A stretch of DNA of 64,000 nt, from positions 1 through 64,000 of the forward strand of contig CAWBVG010000043.1 of NCBI GenBank assembly GCA_963792175.1. Direction: 5' to 3'. The DNA is from CAWBVG01 sp963792175 (GTDB taxonomy: Bacteria; Acidobacteriota; Vicinamibacteria; Vicinamibacterales; CAVVIG01). This document shows positions 1-8,739 of this stretch, piece after piece. Positions within the stretch are counted from its first letter, which is position 1. Every line of letters begins with the position of its first letter. The notes under the pieces were generated by a model, which saw only the letters and a list, made by a program, of their open reading frames with translations, was not told the DNA's origin and did no database searches. Both the position numbers and the translations under genes were made by a program.

Positions 1-24
1 ATCACGTAAATAAGGAGTTCTGTC

Positions 25-2937
25 ATGTTTCTGCGTAAAAGCCTGGCGCGGCTTTTCGCCTGCCTTTTCCTGCTCGTGCCGGTGCTTGGCTCAGGAATAC
101 TCGCGCAATCTACTGGAAACAAAGCAGTTGGCGCTGCCTCTGCCGTTCAGGACGATCCGGACTTTGCGCGAGCCGTCAAGGAATGGACCACGAGGCCCGA
201 GTTCATCAGCCCGCTGGTCGATCACCTGCCCAAAGTGGCCGGCATCCCCTCCCCCAAGGACATCCTGGGGCATCACATCGGCGAACCCAAGAAGTTGACC
301 TACTACGCGGACATCCTCAAGTACTACCGGGCGCTCGCCGCCGCGACGCCGCGCGTGAAGGTCGTCACCATCGGCAAGAGCAACGAAGGACGCGACCTGG
401 TGGTGGTGTTCGTCGGCGGAGACGAATCGATCAGGAACCTCGAGACCTATCGAGGCTACCTGGCGCAGCTCGCCGACCCGCGCACCGTCACCGATGCGCA
501 GGCGAAGGACGTGATCGCCAAGGCGAAGCCGATCTATCACCTCTCAGGCGGGCTGCACAGCGGCGAGGTCGGGCCGTCCGAGATGCTCATGGAGCTGGCC
601 TACCGTCTCGCCACTGAAGACTCCGCCTTGATCAAGCAGATCCGCGACACCGTCATCGTCTCGATCACGCCGGTCGCCGATCCGGATGGACGCGATCGCA
701 ACGTGGACTGGTACTACAAGTACGGCATCAACGAAACCGAAGGGCGCACGACCGGCGCCGGCGTGCCGTACTGGGGCAAGTACGTGTTCCACGACGACAA
801 CCGCGACATCAACTACTCGCAGGTCGAGATGCGCGCGCTCCTCGACTGGTATCTGCAGTGGCACCCGCCCATCATGCACGACCTGCATCAGGCGCAGACG
901 CTGCTCTACACGTTCAGCGGCCAGGCGCCGCAGAATCCGAACCTGGATCCGATCCTGTACGGCGAACTGCCGGCGATGGCGAACTTCGAGATGTCGCAGA
1001 TGACGAAGTACGGCATGCCGGGCGTCTGGACGCACGGGTTCGTGGACATGTGGTCGCCGGGCTACCTCGCGTTCATGTCCTCGAACCACAACGGCATGAT
1101 TCGGATGTACGAGATCCAGGGGTTCAGCGGCGCGAACACGCAGAAGATGCGGCTCGGGAATCCCAACGGCACGGGCGCCAATGGCGTCGGCGGCCCGGCG
1201 CCGGCTGGAGGCGGCAGAGGCGCGGGCGCTCCGGCCGATGCAGCGGCGGCGGTCGCCGGCCGGGGCAGCCAGGCCACACGCGACTGGTTCCGGCCACTCC
1301 CGGCCACCGGCGAGTTCGACTGGTCGATTCGCAACAACACGAACTACGGCGAGACCGGCGTCCTGACGGCGCTGCAGTACACGTCGCAGTTCCCGAAAAT
1401 CATCCTCGAGAACTTCTACGTCAAGTCGCGCAACTCCGTGGAGACGGGGCGGAAGGAAACGGTCGCCGGCTATGTCATCCCGGCGGGGCAGCGTGACATG
1501 ACGCGCGTCGAGCGGCTGATCAACCTGCTGCGTCTGCAGGGCATCGAGATCGGCCGCGCCTCGGCGGAGGTCAAGCTCACCGAAGGCACCTTCCCCGCCG
1601 GCTCGTTCATCGTCAAACGCGATCAGCCGTACAGCCGGTTGGCGAAGACGCTGCTCGAGAAGCAGGTCTACCCGGATCCCACCCTGCGCACCTACGACGA
1701 CACCTCGTGGACGATGGGGCTGATGAGCCATGCGGAGGTGAAGGAGATCGCGGACAAGACAATCCTCGATCTGGCGGTCGAACCGATCAAGACCGCCGAG
1801 ATTCATCTGGCCGGCGCGCTGAGCGGCAGCGGGTCGACCATCGCGGTCGCGCACAACGGCTCGAACAACATGATCACGCTGCGGTACCGGCTGAAGGATC
1901 TGACCGTTCAGGCGGCGGAGAAGGAGTTCAAGCAGGGCGACGTCACGTTCCCGGCGGGATCGTTCGTCATCAACGGCGATGCGGCGCGCGTGAGGACCGA
2001 GGTGGAGAAGCTCGGGCTGACCGCCGTCGCGCTGCCGTCCGCGCCGCAGGTGCCGCTGCACGCTCTCGATCTGCCGCGACTGGCGATCTACAGCATCTGG
2101 GGCAACACGCAGGAGATCGGCTGGGTACGGTATGCCCTTGATCGGTTCGAGGTGCCGTACGAACTGATCTTCAAGGAGCGCGTGAAGAAGGGCGACCTGA
2201 GAGGTTCTTACGATCTCATCCTGCTGCCGAACCAGGGCGGCAGCGGCAAGCGGCTCGTCTTCGACATCGAGAATCGCGGGCAGCCGATCGTGTACAAGAA
2301 GAGCGATCAGTTCAAGAACCTCGGCATGTACGGCGAGTCGGACGACATCACCGGCGGCATGGGCCTCGAAGGCGTCGCCGAATTCGAGAAGTTCGTGAAG
2401 GGGGGCGGCGTGCTCGTGACGCTGGGGACCGCCAGCTACTTCCCGGCGGAGTTCGGGCTCGCGCCGAAAGTGGACGCCGCGCGGACGTCCGCGCAGTTCT
2501 ATGCGCCTGGACCGATCGTCAACGCCGAGATTCTCAAGCCGGAGCATCCGATCTTCTACGGATACGACAAGAAGATGGTGCCGGTCCGGTATGCGAACGG
2601 GCCGCTGCTGAGCGTGCAGACCGGCGTCAACCCGTTCGCGGATGGCCCGCCGCCGCCGGGGCCGCCGCCGACGCCGCAGAGCGTGCTGATGCGCTATCCG
2701 GGCGGCGACGATCAGGTGTTGAGCGGCCTGATGCGGGGCGCCGCCGAGATTCGCAACCGGGCCGCGATTGTCGACGAGCCGTCAGGAAAGGGGCGGGTGA
2801 TCCTGTTCGCCGGGAATCCGTGCTACCGCTGGCAGAACTTCGGTGAGTTCAACATGCTGTTCAACACGGTGTTGAACTTCAACGACATCAAGACCGAGGC
2901 GCCGAAGCCAGCGACGACGGACACCCCCGCGAGATAA
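25..2937 (+). CDS. Secreted M14-family zinc carboxypeptidase
   Basis: A 970-residue exported peptidase. The first ~27 residues form a signal peptide (RKSLAR then a hydrophobic run ending near ILAQS). The M14 domain covers roughly residues 80-400. The Zn-binding HxxE is in GLHSGEVG (~178), DPDGRDRN carries the family's Asn/Arg substrate-binding region, and NRDIN and MHDLHQAQ (~288) supply the later His. The C-terminal ~500 residues lack these motifs and resemble the long beta-rich, glutamine-amidotransferase-like tail of large bacterial M14 proteins. A Gly/Ala/Pro linker lies near residues 385-420. The start has a GGAG Shine-Dalgarno about 8 nt upstream. It probably degrades peptides in the periplasm or outside the cell. 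Family is secure, substrate unknown. Confidence 0.9.
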   Translation: MFLRKSLARLFACLFLLVPVLGSGILAQSTGNKAVGAASAVQDDPDFARAVKEWTTRPEFISPLVDHLPKVAGIPSPKDILGHHIGEPKKLTYYADILKYYRALAAATPRVKVVTIGKSNEGRDLVVVFVGGDESIRNLETYRGYLAQLADPRTVTDAQAKDVIAKAKPIYHLSGGLHSGEVGPSEMLMELAYRLATEDSALIKQIRDTVIVSITPVADPDGRDRNVDWYYKYGINETEGRTTGAGVPYWGKYVFHDDNRDINYSQVEMRALLDWYLQWHPPIMHDLHQAQTLLYTFSGQAPQNPNLDPILYGELPAMANFEMSQMTKYGMPGVWTHGFVDMWSPGYLAFMSSNHNGMIRMYEIQGFSGANTQKMRLGNPNGTGANGVGGPAPAGGGRGAGAPADAAAAVAGRGSQATRDWFRPLPATGEFDWSIRNNTNYGETGVLTALQYTSQFPKIILENFYVKSRNSVETGRKETVAGYVIPAGQRDMTRVERLINLLRLQGIEIGRASAEVKLTEGTFPAGSFIVKRDQPYSRLAKTLLEKQVYPDPTLRTYDDTSWTMGLMSHAEVKEIADKTILDLAVEPIKTAEIHLAGALSGSGSTIAVAHNGSNNMITLRYRLKDLTVQAAEKEFKQGDVTFPAGSFVINGDAARVRTEVEKLGLTAVALPSAPQVPLHALDLPRLAIYSIWGNTQEIGWVRYALDRFEVPYELIFKERVKKGDLRGSYDLILLPNQGGSGKRLVFDIENRGQPIVYKKSDQFKNLGMYGESDDITGGMGLEGVAEFEKFVKGGGVLVTLGTASYFPAEFGLAPKVDAARTSAQFYAPGPIVNAEILKPEHPIFYGYDKKMVPVRYANGPLLSVQTGVNPFADGPPPPGPPPTPQSVLMRYPGGDDQVLSGLMRGAAEIRNRAAIVDEPSGKGRVILFAGNPCYRWQNFGEFNMLFNTVLNFNDIKTEAPKPATTDTPAR

Positions 2938-2960
2938 GGGTGTCAGAGCAGTGCCAGAGT

Positions 2961-2985
2961 GGGGTCAGAGCCGGTGTCTGACCCC
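2961..2985. repeat. REP-like palindrome, left copy beside RAYT gene
   Basis: The arms GGGGTCAGA and TCTGACCCC surround GCCGGTG. Similarity to the copy at 3711 continues about 45-60 nt further right (CTGCGATC, TGCGCTGCA, TTCTGCG in the same order), so the two form direct repeats around the transposase gene. Confidence 0.75.
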
Positions 2986-3111
2986 GCCCTGCGATCTGGG
3001 CGGCGCGAGTGCGCTGCAAATTCTGCGACGTCTCGAGCGTCCTCATCGACGTTTCCTTCGACATTTCAGCTGATCTCGCTCAGCACGAGGTTTGCGTCGG
3101 GCGCATTCACG

Positions 3112-3696
3112 GTGCCTCGACGTCCGCGCATCTTCATCGCCGGCATGAGCCAGCACGTTTATCAGCGTGGCCACAACAAGGTGTCGGATCTTCGCGAGCG
3201 ACTGCGACTACCGTCGCTTCCTGGCGCTCGCGCGCGCGTCGATGGTCGACGCTGGAGTCGATGTTCACGCGTTCGCGCTGATGAAGAACCACTATCATTT
3301 CGTCGCGACCCCGCAAACGCCATCATCGCTACCGAACGCGATGCAGCACCTCCTCTCGGAATACACCAAGCTACTTCAATCGCCGGTATGGCCGCAGCGG
3401 CACTCTCTGGAACGGTAGATATCGATCGAAAACGATCGACGACGAACGCTACTGGCTGAACTGTGTGCGATACGTCGAAGCCAATCCTGTTGAAGCCAAG
3501 ATCGTCGAAACGCCAGAAACCTACCGAGTGGACCAGTTATCGCGTTCACGCCGCTGGCGAGATCAGCGACTGGCTCGTCCCGCATCCCTTGTATCTGAGA
3601 TTGGGAAAAACACCGGACGAACGGCAGATGGCTTATCGAGCGCTTTGGGAGCGCGACCCTGTGCCTGACTGGTGGGCCTTTCTGACTGGCGATTAG
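3112..3696 (+). pseudogene. REP-associated tyrosine transposase (RAYT / Y1_Tnp), frameshifted
   Basis: Pieces in three frames join into one HUH single-strand transposase. They are RPRIFIAGMSQHVYQRGHNK (frame from 3112), RIFASDCDYRRF...NHYHF (from ~3185), YFNRRYGRSGTLW...RYWLNCVRYVEANPVEAK (from ~3372) and WTSYRVHAAGEISDW (from ~3529). The HYH triplet and the Tyr-containing YTK-YFNRRYG segment are the catalytic parts, and WTSYRxH is the C-terminal family signature. Each break repairs with one base, for example by removing the C in AAG-C-TAC near 3373. The gene may therefore be intact in the cell and broken only in this consensus. REP-like palindromes flank it, as expected for RAYTs. Start taken at GTG 3112 from family alignment memory. 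Confidence 0.8.
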
Positions 3697-3710
3697 GTGG
3701 GGGTCAGAGA

Positions 3711-3734
3711 GGGGTCAGAGCGGTGTCTGACCCC
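3711..3734. repeat. REP-like palindrome, right copy beside RAYT gene
   Basis: GGGGTCAGA and TCTGACCCC arms around GCGGTG, 15 nt after the RAYT stop. It is one base shorter than the left copy and has the same downstream similarity. A third related copy lies inside the gene at 17972. Confidence 0.75.
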
Positions 3735-3789
3735 GGGGTGCGATCGGATGCGCTGCAGACGTGGCAGATTCTGCGTCGCTCGCCAATCG

Positions 3790-4182
3790 TCAATGCCGAA
3801 GCTGTGCGACGGTGCCGGCCGGCGAGCCCGCGAACGCGATCAGTGTCAGCAACCCCTGGATGACCAGCATGGATCCGAGGACGAGTGCGTAGCCCTCGAA
3901 GTGCGGACCCGTCACCGTGCTGTAGATGGACGACGCGCCGAGCGCGGCGATCGCCGCTCCGCCTGCCGCGGCCGCGTATCGCAAACCTTTGGGGCTGCCC
4001 GCGCGCATCGCGACGAGCGTGAGCGCGCCTTGCACGATGATGGCGCTGGCGACGAGCGCCCATCGCTGGTAGTTCGCGCGAGAGGGCTGCAGGATCAGCA
4101 GCGACGCGCTCAGGTAGAGCGTCGCGGACAGCGTCAACAGGCAGTTGGCGGCCAGTGCTGTCTTCAGCATGGCCGCCATCAT
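3790..4182 (-). CDS. Small four-helix membrane protein of unknown function
   Basis: A product of 130 residues with four hydrophobic segments (starting near AANCLLTLSATLYLS, WALVASAIIVQGALTL, AAAAGGAAIAALGA and LVLGSMLVIQGLLTLIAF). I do not recognise a catalytic motif. I chose the ATG at 4182 over the longer open frame because AAAGG lies about 7 nt upstream and the hydrophobic region follows at once; the longer frame's first 67 residues are charged and look non-coding. It is divergent from the M55 peptidase gene. Confidence 0.6.
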   Translation of the reverse strand: MMAAMLKTALAANCLLTLSATLYLSASLLILQPSRANYQRWALVASAIIVQGALTLVAMRAGSPKGLRYAAAAGGAAIAALGASSIYSTVTGPHFEGYALVLGSMLVIQGLLTLIAFAGSPAGTVAQLRH

Positions 4183-4193
4183 ACGTGGCCTTT

Positions 4194-4208
4194 CTTTGCT
4201 ATGTAAAG
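4194..4208. promoter_or_regulatory. Imperfect dyad upstream of the small membrane protein
   Basis: CTTTGC-TAT-GTAAAG is an AT-rich dyad with one mismatch, 12 nt before the start of the minus-strand gene at 4182. Its place and shape suit a repressor operator. PadR-like regulators are one possibility, but no regulator gene is adjacent. Confidence 0.3.
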
Positions 4209-4270
4209 TTCTTTCTGCATGGTCGGTCTTTCCGACCTCATGGGTCATGGCGGCCCGCGATCCGCCCCTG

Positions 4271-4276
4271 TACAAT
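4271..4276 (+). promoter_or_regulatory. -10 box TACAAT, probably leaderless start of the M55 gene
   Basis: TACAAT ends 9 nt before the ATG at 4286, leaving no room for a Shine-Dalgarno. The same arrangement recurs at several other genes in the window. Confidence 0.5.
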
Positions 4277-4285
4277 GTCGCCGCG

Positions 4286-5158
4286 ATGAGACGCCTTCTC
4301 GCAACGCTACTCCTCGTTCCAGCGCTCGTGTCCGCCCAGACGCGTCCCCGGAAGATCTTCATCTCCGTCGACATGGAGGGCATCTCGGGCGTCGTCGACC
4401 CGGCGCAGCTCGGGCCGGACGGGTTCGAGTATCAGCGCGCGCGCGAATGGATGACCGGCGAGGTCAACGCCGCCATTACCGCGATCCGCGCCGCCGGTCC
4501 GGCCGAGATCGTCGTTTGCGACTCGCACGGCAACGGCCAGAGCGTCCTCATCGACAAGCTCCCGGACGACGTGCGCATCGTGCGCGGGTTTCCGCGGCCG
4601 CTCGAGATGATGCAGGGGATCGACGAGACGTTTGCCGCGGCGGTCTTCATCGGCTACCACGCGAGCGAATGGACCGTCGACGCGGTGCGCGGCCACACGA
4701 TTTCCAGCGCGCGGCTGCTGGGCGTGAAGCTGAATGGCATGGAGGTGTCCGAGGGCATCTTCAACGCCGCGCTGGCAGGCCAGTTCGGCGTGCCGGTGGC
4801 GTTCGTGTCGGGCGACCGGTTAGCCGTCGCGCAAATCCAGAAGATCGCGCCGGGCGTCGAAGGCGCCATCGTCAAGGAGCCGTACGGCTATCATTCGGCG
4901 TCGACGGTGACGCCGGCACGCGGGCAGTTGCTGATCGGCGACGGCGTCAAGCGCGCGATGGCGAAGCTGGGATCGCTCCAGCCCTATCGCGTGACGGCGC
5001 CCGTGGCGCTCGAGGTCGGCTTCAAGCTGACGATCGACGCCGAGCGCGCCGCCTACGTGCCCGGCCTGTCGCGCGCCGACGCGCACAACGTGAAGGGCAC
5101 CTTCAAGGACATGGTCGAAGTGACCAGGCTGCTGCAGGTGCTGACGAGCTTCCAATGA
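4286..5158 (+). CDS. M55 family D-aminopeptidase, secreted
   Basis: A product of 290 residues with a short signal peptide (MRRLLATLLLVPALVSAQ) before a DppA-like domain. The metal-binding start of the family is visible as ISVDMEGISGVV (Asp and Glu ligands). It continues with CDSHGNGQSVL, GYHASE, the HTISS segment and VAFVSGD, all in the family order. M55 enzymes are zinc D-aminopeptidases forming large ring-shaped complexes; this one should act on D-amino-acid peptides, plausibly from peptidoglycan, outside the cytoplasm. I chose ATG 4286 for the signal peptide and the TACAAT box before it; the frame is open upstream to 4145. It converges with the aminotransferase gene with a 7-nt gap. Confidence 0.9.
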   Translation: MRRLLATLLLVPALVSAQTRPRKIFISVDMEGISGVVDPAQLGPDGFEYQRAREWMTGEVNAAITAIRAAGPAEIVVCDSHGNGQSVLIDKLPDDVRIVRGFPRPLEMMQGIDETFAAAVFIGYHASEWTVDAVRGHTISSARLLGVKLNGMEVSEGIFNAALAGQFGVPVAFVSGDRLAVAQIQKIAPGVEGAIVKEPYGYHSASTVTPARGQLLIGDGVKRAMAKLGSLQPYRVTAPVALEVGFKLTIDAERAAYVPGLSRADAHNVKGTFKDMVEVTRLLQVLTSFQ

Positions 5159-5165
5159 CCGAGGG

Positions 5166-6437
5166 CTAGACCCCCGCGGCCATGTACTTCTTCACCGCCG
5201 CCACCGTCTTCTCGACGTCGGCGTGCGTGTTGTAGAAGTGCGGCGAGAACCTCAGCCCGGCGCGGTCCTGACCGCCGCGCGTCGCGCACCCGATCCGGTC
5301 CTTTTGATACAGCGCCGCCGACAGCTTGCGGACGTCGAGATTGCCCGGCTGGAACGACAACACCGCCGCGCGACGCGAGGCGTCCGGGCTCGTCCAGATC
5401 TTGACCCCGTTGATCTTCTGCAGGCCCTCGATCAGCGCCGTCGTCAACTCGCGCGAGCGCTTCTCGATCTGCGCCCGCCCGATCGTCGTCTGCAGCTTCA
5501 GCGCTTCGCCGAACGCAATCATCGCCGGTTCGTCGCGCTGCCCGAATCCCTCGAACGTCCGTGACACACCGACACGGCCCGGATACGCGCTGAAGATGCT
5601 CGCCCAGATCTTCGGCTGGGCGCTCTTGTTGATGTACAGCACGCCGTTCTCTTTCGGACCGCACGGCCACTTGTGCGCGCTGCCGCTGTAGAAGTCCGGC
5701 TGGATGTCGCCCAAGTCGACGTCGAGCAAGCCAAACGACTGGGCGCCATCCACCAGGGTGAGGATGCCGCGCTCGCGGGCCAGCTTGCAGATTTCCTTCG
5801 CGGGAAACAGATCGCCGACGGTGCTCGTCAGGTGCGTGAACGAGATGACCTTCGTCTGCGGCGTGATCATCTTCCGGAACGCCTCGACGTAGTGGTCGAA
5901 CCCCGGGTGCGGGTTGGGCACCGGCACATCGATGACCTTGAACCCGAACCGCTTCGCTTTTTCCTGCCACGCGGTGTGATTGCTGGGATGGTTGTCGGCG
6001 GTGAGCAGCACCTCGTCGCCCGGCTTGAGATCGAGGCCAGTGGACACGAGGTTGTTGGACTCGCTGGTATTCCGCGTGATGACGATCTCTTCCGGCGTCA
6101 CGTGCAGGAACTCCGCGAGGAGCTTGCGCGTGTTCTCGCGGCCGTCGCCCAGCTTCGCGCGGTTGTCCGCGGACGGGTCCTGATCCATGTCCTTCGTCAC
6201 CTTGTACAGGGTCTCGAGCACGGGACCCGACGACGGGCACAGGTTGGCCGCGTTCAACATCGTCAGCTCTTTCGGCATGACGAACTGCTCGCGGACGCTG
6301 AGCCAGAATTTCTCGTCGGGCGATGCGGGCGTCGGTGGCAGCTTCGGGGTCGCGCCGCGCGCCCAGGCCAGATCCGGCGTAACGAACGGGACGGCGCCAC
6401 CGATGGCGAGAATCCGGGCGAATTCGCGACGGTTCAT
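5166..6437 (-). CDS. Class V PLP-dependent aminotransferase with Tat-like leader
   Basis: A fold-type I PLP enzyme of 423 residues, of the cysteine desulfurase / isopenicillin-N epimerase branch. Visible motifs are TRNTSESNN (phosphate cup), LTADNHPSNH, LVDGAQSFG (Asp to the PLP nitrogen) and SAHKWPCGPKENG (Schiff-base Lys). The N-terminus NRREFARILAIGGA with a hydrophobic run resembles a Tat signal, so export is likely, as for other homologs with this leader. RBS GGAGG sits 6-7 nt before the ATG. It follows the acyltransferase gene by 10 nt, so the two are probably co-transcribed. The true reaction cannot be read from sequence. Confidence 0.87.
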   Translation of the reverse strand: MNRREFARILAIGGAVPFVTPDLAWARGATPKLPPTPASPDEKFWLSVREQFVMPKELTMLNAANLCPSSGPVLETLYKVTKDMDQDPSADNRAKLGDGRENTRKLLAEFLHVTPEEIVITRNTSESNNLVSTGLDLKPGDEVLLTADNHPSNHTAWQEKAKRFGFKVIDVPVPNPHPGFDHYVEAFRKMITPQTKVISFTHLTSTVGDLFPAKEICKLARERGILTLVDGAQSFGLLDVDLGDIQPDFYSGSAHKWPCGPKENGVLYINKSAQPKIWASIFSAYPGRVGVSRTFEGFGQRDEPAMIAFGEALKLQTTIGRAQIEKRSRELTTALIEGLQKINGVKIWTSPDASRRAAVLSFQPGNLDVRKLSAALYQKDRIGCATRGGQDRAGLRFSPHFYNTHADVEKTVAAVKKYMAAGV

Positions 6438-6447
6438 GAAATGCCTC

Positions 6448-7596
6448 CTAAACGGTGGCGGTTTGAGCGGTCTGGCGGAGCCGGCGGATGCGCCAGCCGT
6501 CGACCAGCCGATCTCTTAACACAATTGCGCCGTACATCGCGGCACAAAATGCAGCGCAGGCGACGACCACGCCCCAGAGTGGCAGCCGGCCGCGAATCAA
6601 CCAGGTCGCGTAGCCGTAGACCAGCTCCACGTGGATCCAGTAGATGAACAGCGAGCTGCGTCCCAGCCGAGCCAACGGCGCTTGCCACGAAAACACGAAA
6701 ACACGAAGAAAAAGATTTGGATTTCGTGATTTCGTGTCGTCGTGGCGGAACAGCGACAAGGCGAAGACCGCCGACACGGCGACCATCAGGATCCCGACGC
6801 GGATCGCGAACCACGTCGGCGAGCTGGTCCAGAACGACGAGACACGGTAGATCGACGGCCGGCCTGCCGTGTAGAACCCGAACGCGATGAGGACCGCGCC
6901 GAATGCGCCCAGGATGAGGTGCAGCCTCTGCTCCGCGCGCTCGTCCCTCGTCGCCGCGAGCAACGCGCCAGCCGCACCGCCGGCGAAGACGAATCCCGCC
7001 CACGGAAACAACGTAAAGATGGTCAGGTCGCCGGCTGGTCGCAGGTACCACTGCAGCCAGATGGGAAGCGCGCCGACCAGACTCGACGCCCGCACGATTG
7101 GCGTCAGCATGCCGATCGCGGCTGCCGCGACCGCGCACGACACGACACGGGCGACGACGGTCCTTCCGGCACCCCAGAGCAGACCGACGCCCACCATCGC
7201 CGGTCCCATGATGTTCAGGACGTCAACGCGGAACAGCGTCACCGGTGGACCGCCCGGCGTGACGATGAACCCCTGCAGGCGAAACAGAAAGGCGAGGATG
7301 AAGATCTCGAGGCCGCGCCGGCAGGCCGCCTCGACGCCGCGCGCGCGGCCGCTGCTCCGGCGCGCGGGCGCCGCTGCCGGATCGGGACGCTCCGCTGCTC
7401 GTGTCGCCGCCAGGACGACGGCGAGTCCCGCCAGCCACAGAAAGAGCGGCGCCGCAAACCCACCGAGGATTGCGGCGTCGCGATACGCGACGCCATGACG
7501 ATCGGCTGCGCGCGTCCACGCGTCCATCGTGTGCGCCCAGATCATGAGCAGCACCGCGATGCCGCGCGCCCAGTCGATGTATACGCGACGTGACAC
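6448..7596 (-). CDS. DUF1624 / heparan-alpha-glucosaminide acetyltransferase-like membrane protein
   Basis: A polytopic membrane protein of about 382 residues. It opens with YIDWARGIAVLLMIWAHTMD, the signature of the DUF1624/HGSNAT family (Asp and His in the first helix), and has about ten hydrophobic segments. Members move acetyl groups to sugars across the membrane, but this substrate is unknown. I chose GTG 7596 because the family signature begins 5 residues later and TACAAT sits 6 nt upstream; the frame is open to 7692 but those residues do not fit the family. Around codon 300 the peptide LRVFVFSW is encoded by an inserted repeat (6685-6745). Confidence 0.75.
   Translation of the reverse strand: MSRRVYIDWARGIAVLLMIWAHTMDAWTRAADRHGVAYRDAAILGGFAAPLFLWLAGLAVVLAATRAAERPDPAAAPARRSSGRARGVEAACRRGLEIFILAFLFRLQGFIVTPGGPPVTLFRVDVLNIMGPAMVGVGLLWGAGRTVVARVVSCAVAAAAIGMLTPIVRASSLVGALPIWLQWYLRPAGDLTIFTLFPWAGFVFAGGAAGALLAATRDERAEQRLHLILGAFGAVLIAFGFYTAGRPSIYRVSSFWTSSPTWFAIRVGILMVAVSAVFALSLFRHDDTKSRNPNLFLRVFVFSWQAPLARLGRSSLFIYWIHVELVYGYATWLIRGRLPLWGVVVACAAFCAAMYGAIVLRDRLVDGWRIRRLRQTAQTATV
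6685..6745. repeat. CACGAAAACACGAA hairpin repeat translated inside the acyltransferase gene
   Basis: The left arm starts CCACGAAAACACGAAAACAC and the right arm is TTTCGTGATTTCGTG then TCGTCGTGG, with an A/T-rich centre, so it can fold into a long hairpin. A partial copy lies at 20034. In both genes it is read in the frame that gives FRVFVFSW or LRVFVFSW. Confidence 0.75.
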
Positions 7597-7602
7597 GCCC
7601 GA

Positions 7603-7608
7603 ATTGTA
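7603..7608 (-). promoter_or_regulatory. -10 box TACAAT for the acyltransferase gene
   Basis: TACAAT on the minus strand ends 6 nt before the GTG at 7596, with no room for a Shine-Dalgarno. It supports that start and suggests a leaderless mRNA. Confidence 0.5.
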
Positions 7609-7640
7609 ACCGGGCACGATCCATGCGGCAGATTTGCTCC

Positions 7641-8349
7641 ATGCGGCGAGTGATTGCGTTTCTATTGCTGTGCTGTGCCTCATCCGGCTCAATTCATGCG
7701 GCTGAACCGGTTGCCACTCGGATGCGCCATGTCGTCTTTCACCTCGGCAAGGGGATCGAAATGCGAGTGGACGACCTGAACGGCCGCCTCGTCAGCGCCG
7801 GATCGGGCCCGCCAGTGTTCGACAACGTGAACTCCTACGTTGTCGACATCCAGTACGCCGCGTGTCGCTGACCGCCGACAGCCTGACGAACCTGCTGAAC
7901 AACTACGTCTTCGCGGGACCGGATGCGCCGCTCAGGAAGTTGAAGATCGAAATCGAAGGGAACGAGCTGAAACAGTCGGGCGTCCTCGTCAAGGCCGTGC
8001 CGGTGCCGTTTCACCTGCGTGCGGCGATCAGCGCGACGCCCGACGGAAAGATTCGCGTGCACCCGACGTCGATGAAGGCGGCCGGCTTTCTGTCGAAGCG
8101 CGTCTTCGCTTCGGCAAGCTGACGATGGTGGACACCGACCTGGTGCTGGTGGATGCGGATCAGAAGGATCCGTTCGACTTCTCACCGGAGGAGTACAACG
8201 ATCAGCTGGTGGCCGGCTACTCGAAGAACACGCGCAGCCACGGTCTCGTCGTCTACATGCCGGACCTGTCTGATCTCTCGCACCGTTCGGCGCAGTCCAC
8301 GGCGGAAGCTCCGAAGGCGGTCAGCTCCCGATCGTCCACGTCACGGTGA
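7641..8349 (+). CDS. Secreted protein of unknown function, reading frame broken twice
   Basis: The signal peptide MRRVIAFLLLCCASSGSIHA is followed by pieces in three frames. They read VVFHLGKGIEMRVDDLNGRL...YVVDIQYA, then VSLTADSLTNLLNNYVFAG...PFHLRAAISATPDGKIRVHP, then LRFGKLTMVDTDLVLVDAD...GYSKNTRSHGLVVYMPDLS. Breaks fall near 7860 and 8100, and content runs on smoothly across each, so I treat it as one protein. The LxxxxLTNLLNNYVF plus PxxVPFHLRAxISxxPDGxI layout recalls lipid-binding LmeA/DUF2993-like proteins, but this is a guess. The C-terminal residues overlap the end of the convergent OsmC gene, so the true stop is uncertain. Confidence 0.5.
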
Positions 8350-8728
8350 GCTCGACGTCCTGGCGCATGGAGTGCCAGACAGAGCAGTACTTCTCGCGCG
8401 ATAAGGCGATCGCCCGCTCGATGCTGTCGTCAGTCACGTCCCCTTCGACGGTGAAATGCAGCGCCACGGCAAGGATGCGATGCGGATCGTCGTCCGCGCG
8501 CTTCGCCTCGAGGTGCGCGCGCAACGCGCGATACGGGCAGCGTCCTTTCGAGAGGATGTGCGCCAGATCCATCGCCATGCACCCGGCGAGCGCGAAAGCC
8601 AGCGCCTGCACGGGCGATGGGCCGGCGACGCCCGCGCTGTCGAGCGTGATCGATGCGCGATCGCTCGTGCCGGAGAACTTGAGATCGCCGATCCAGGTGA
8701 GATCGAGAACCGTCGGCGGCTTCGGCAC
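8321..8728 (-). CDS. OsmC family peroxiredoxin-like protein
   Basis: 135 residues, a usual OsmC length. The two redox cysteines are visible in FALAGCMAMDLAHIL and EKYCSVWHS, in family order, with the Glu/Arg-rich strand region between. OsmC/Ohr proteins reduce organic hydroperoxides with dihydrolipoamide or thiols in the cytoplasm. It starts 11 nt after the FTR1 gene on the same strand, so iron import and peroxide defence are probably co-transcribed. RBS not obvious. Confidence 0.85.
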   Translation of the reverse strand: MPKPPTVLDLTWIGDLKFSGTSDRASITLDSAGVAGPSPVQALAFALAGCMAMDLAHILSKGRCPYRALRAHLEAKRADDDPHRILAVALHFTVEGDVTDDSIERAIALSREKYCSVWHSMRQDVELTVTWTIGS

Positions 8729-8739
8729 AGCCTAGCTGC

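Noticed and set aside
544..2547. Long open frame of 667 codons on the minus strand within the M14 gene
   Set aside because: Arg/His/Leu-rich, no domain; mirror of a high-GC gene whose own frame has clear M14 motifs.
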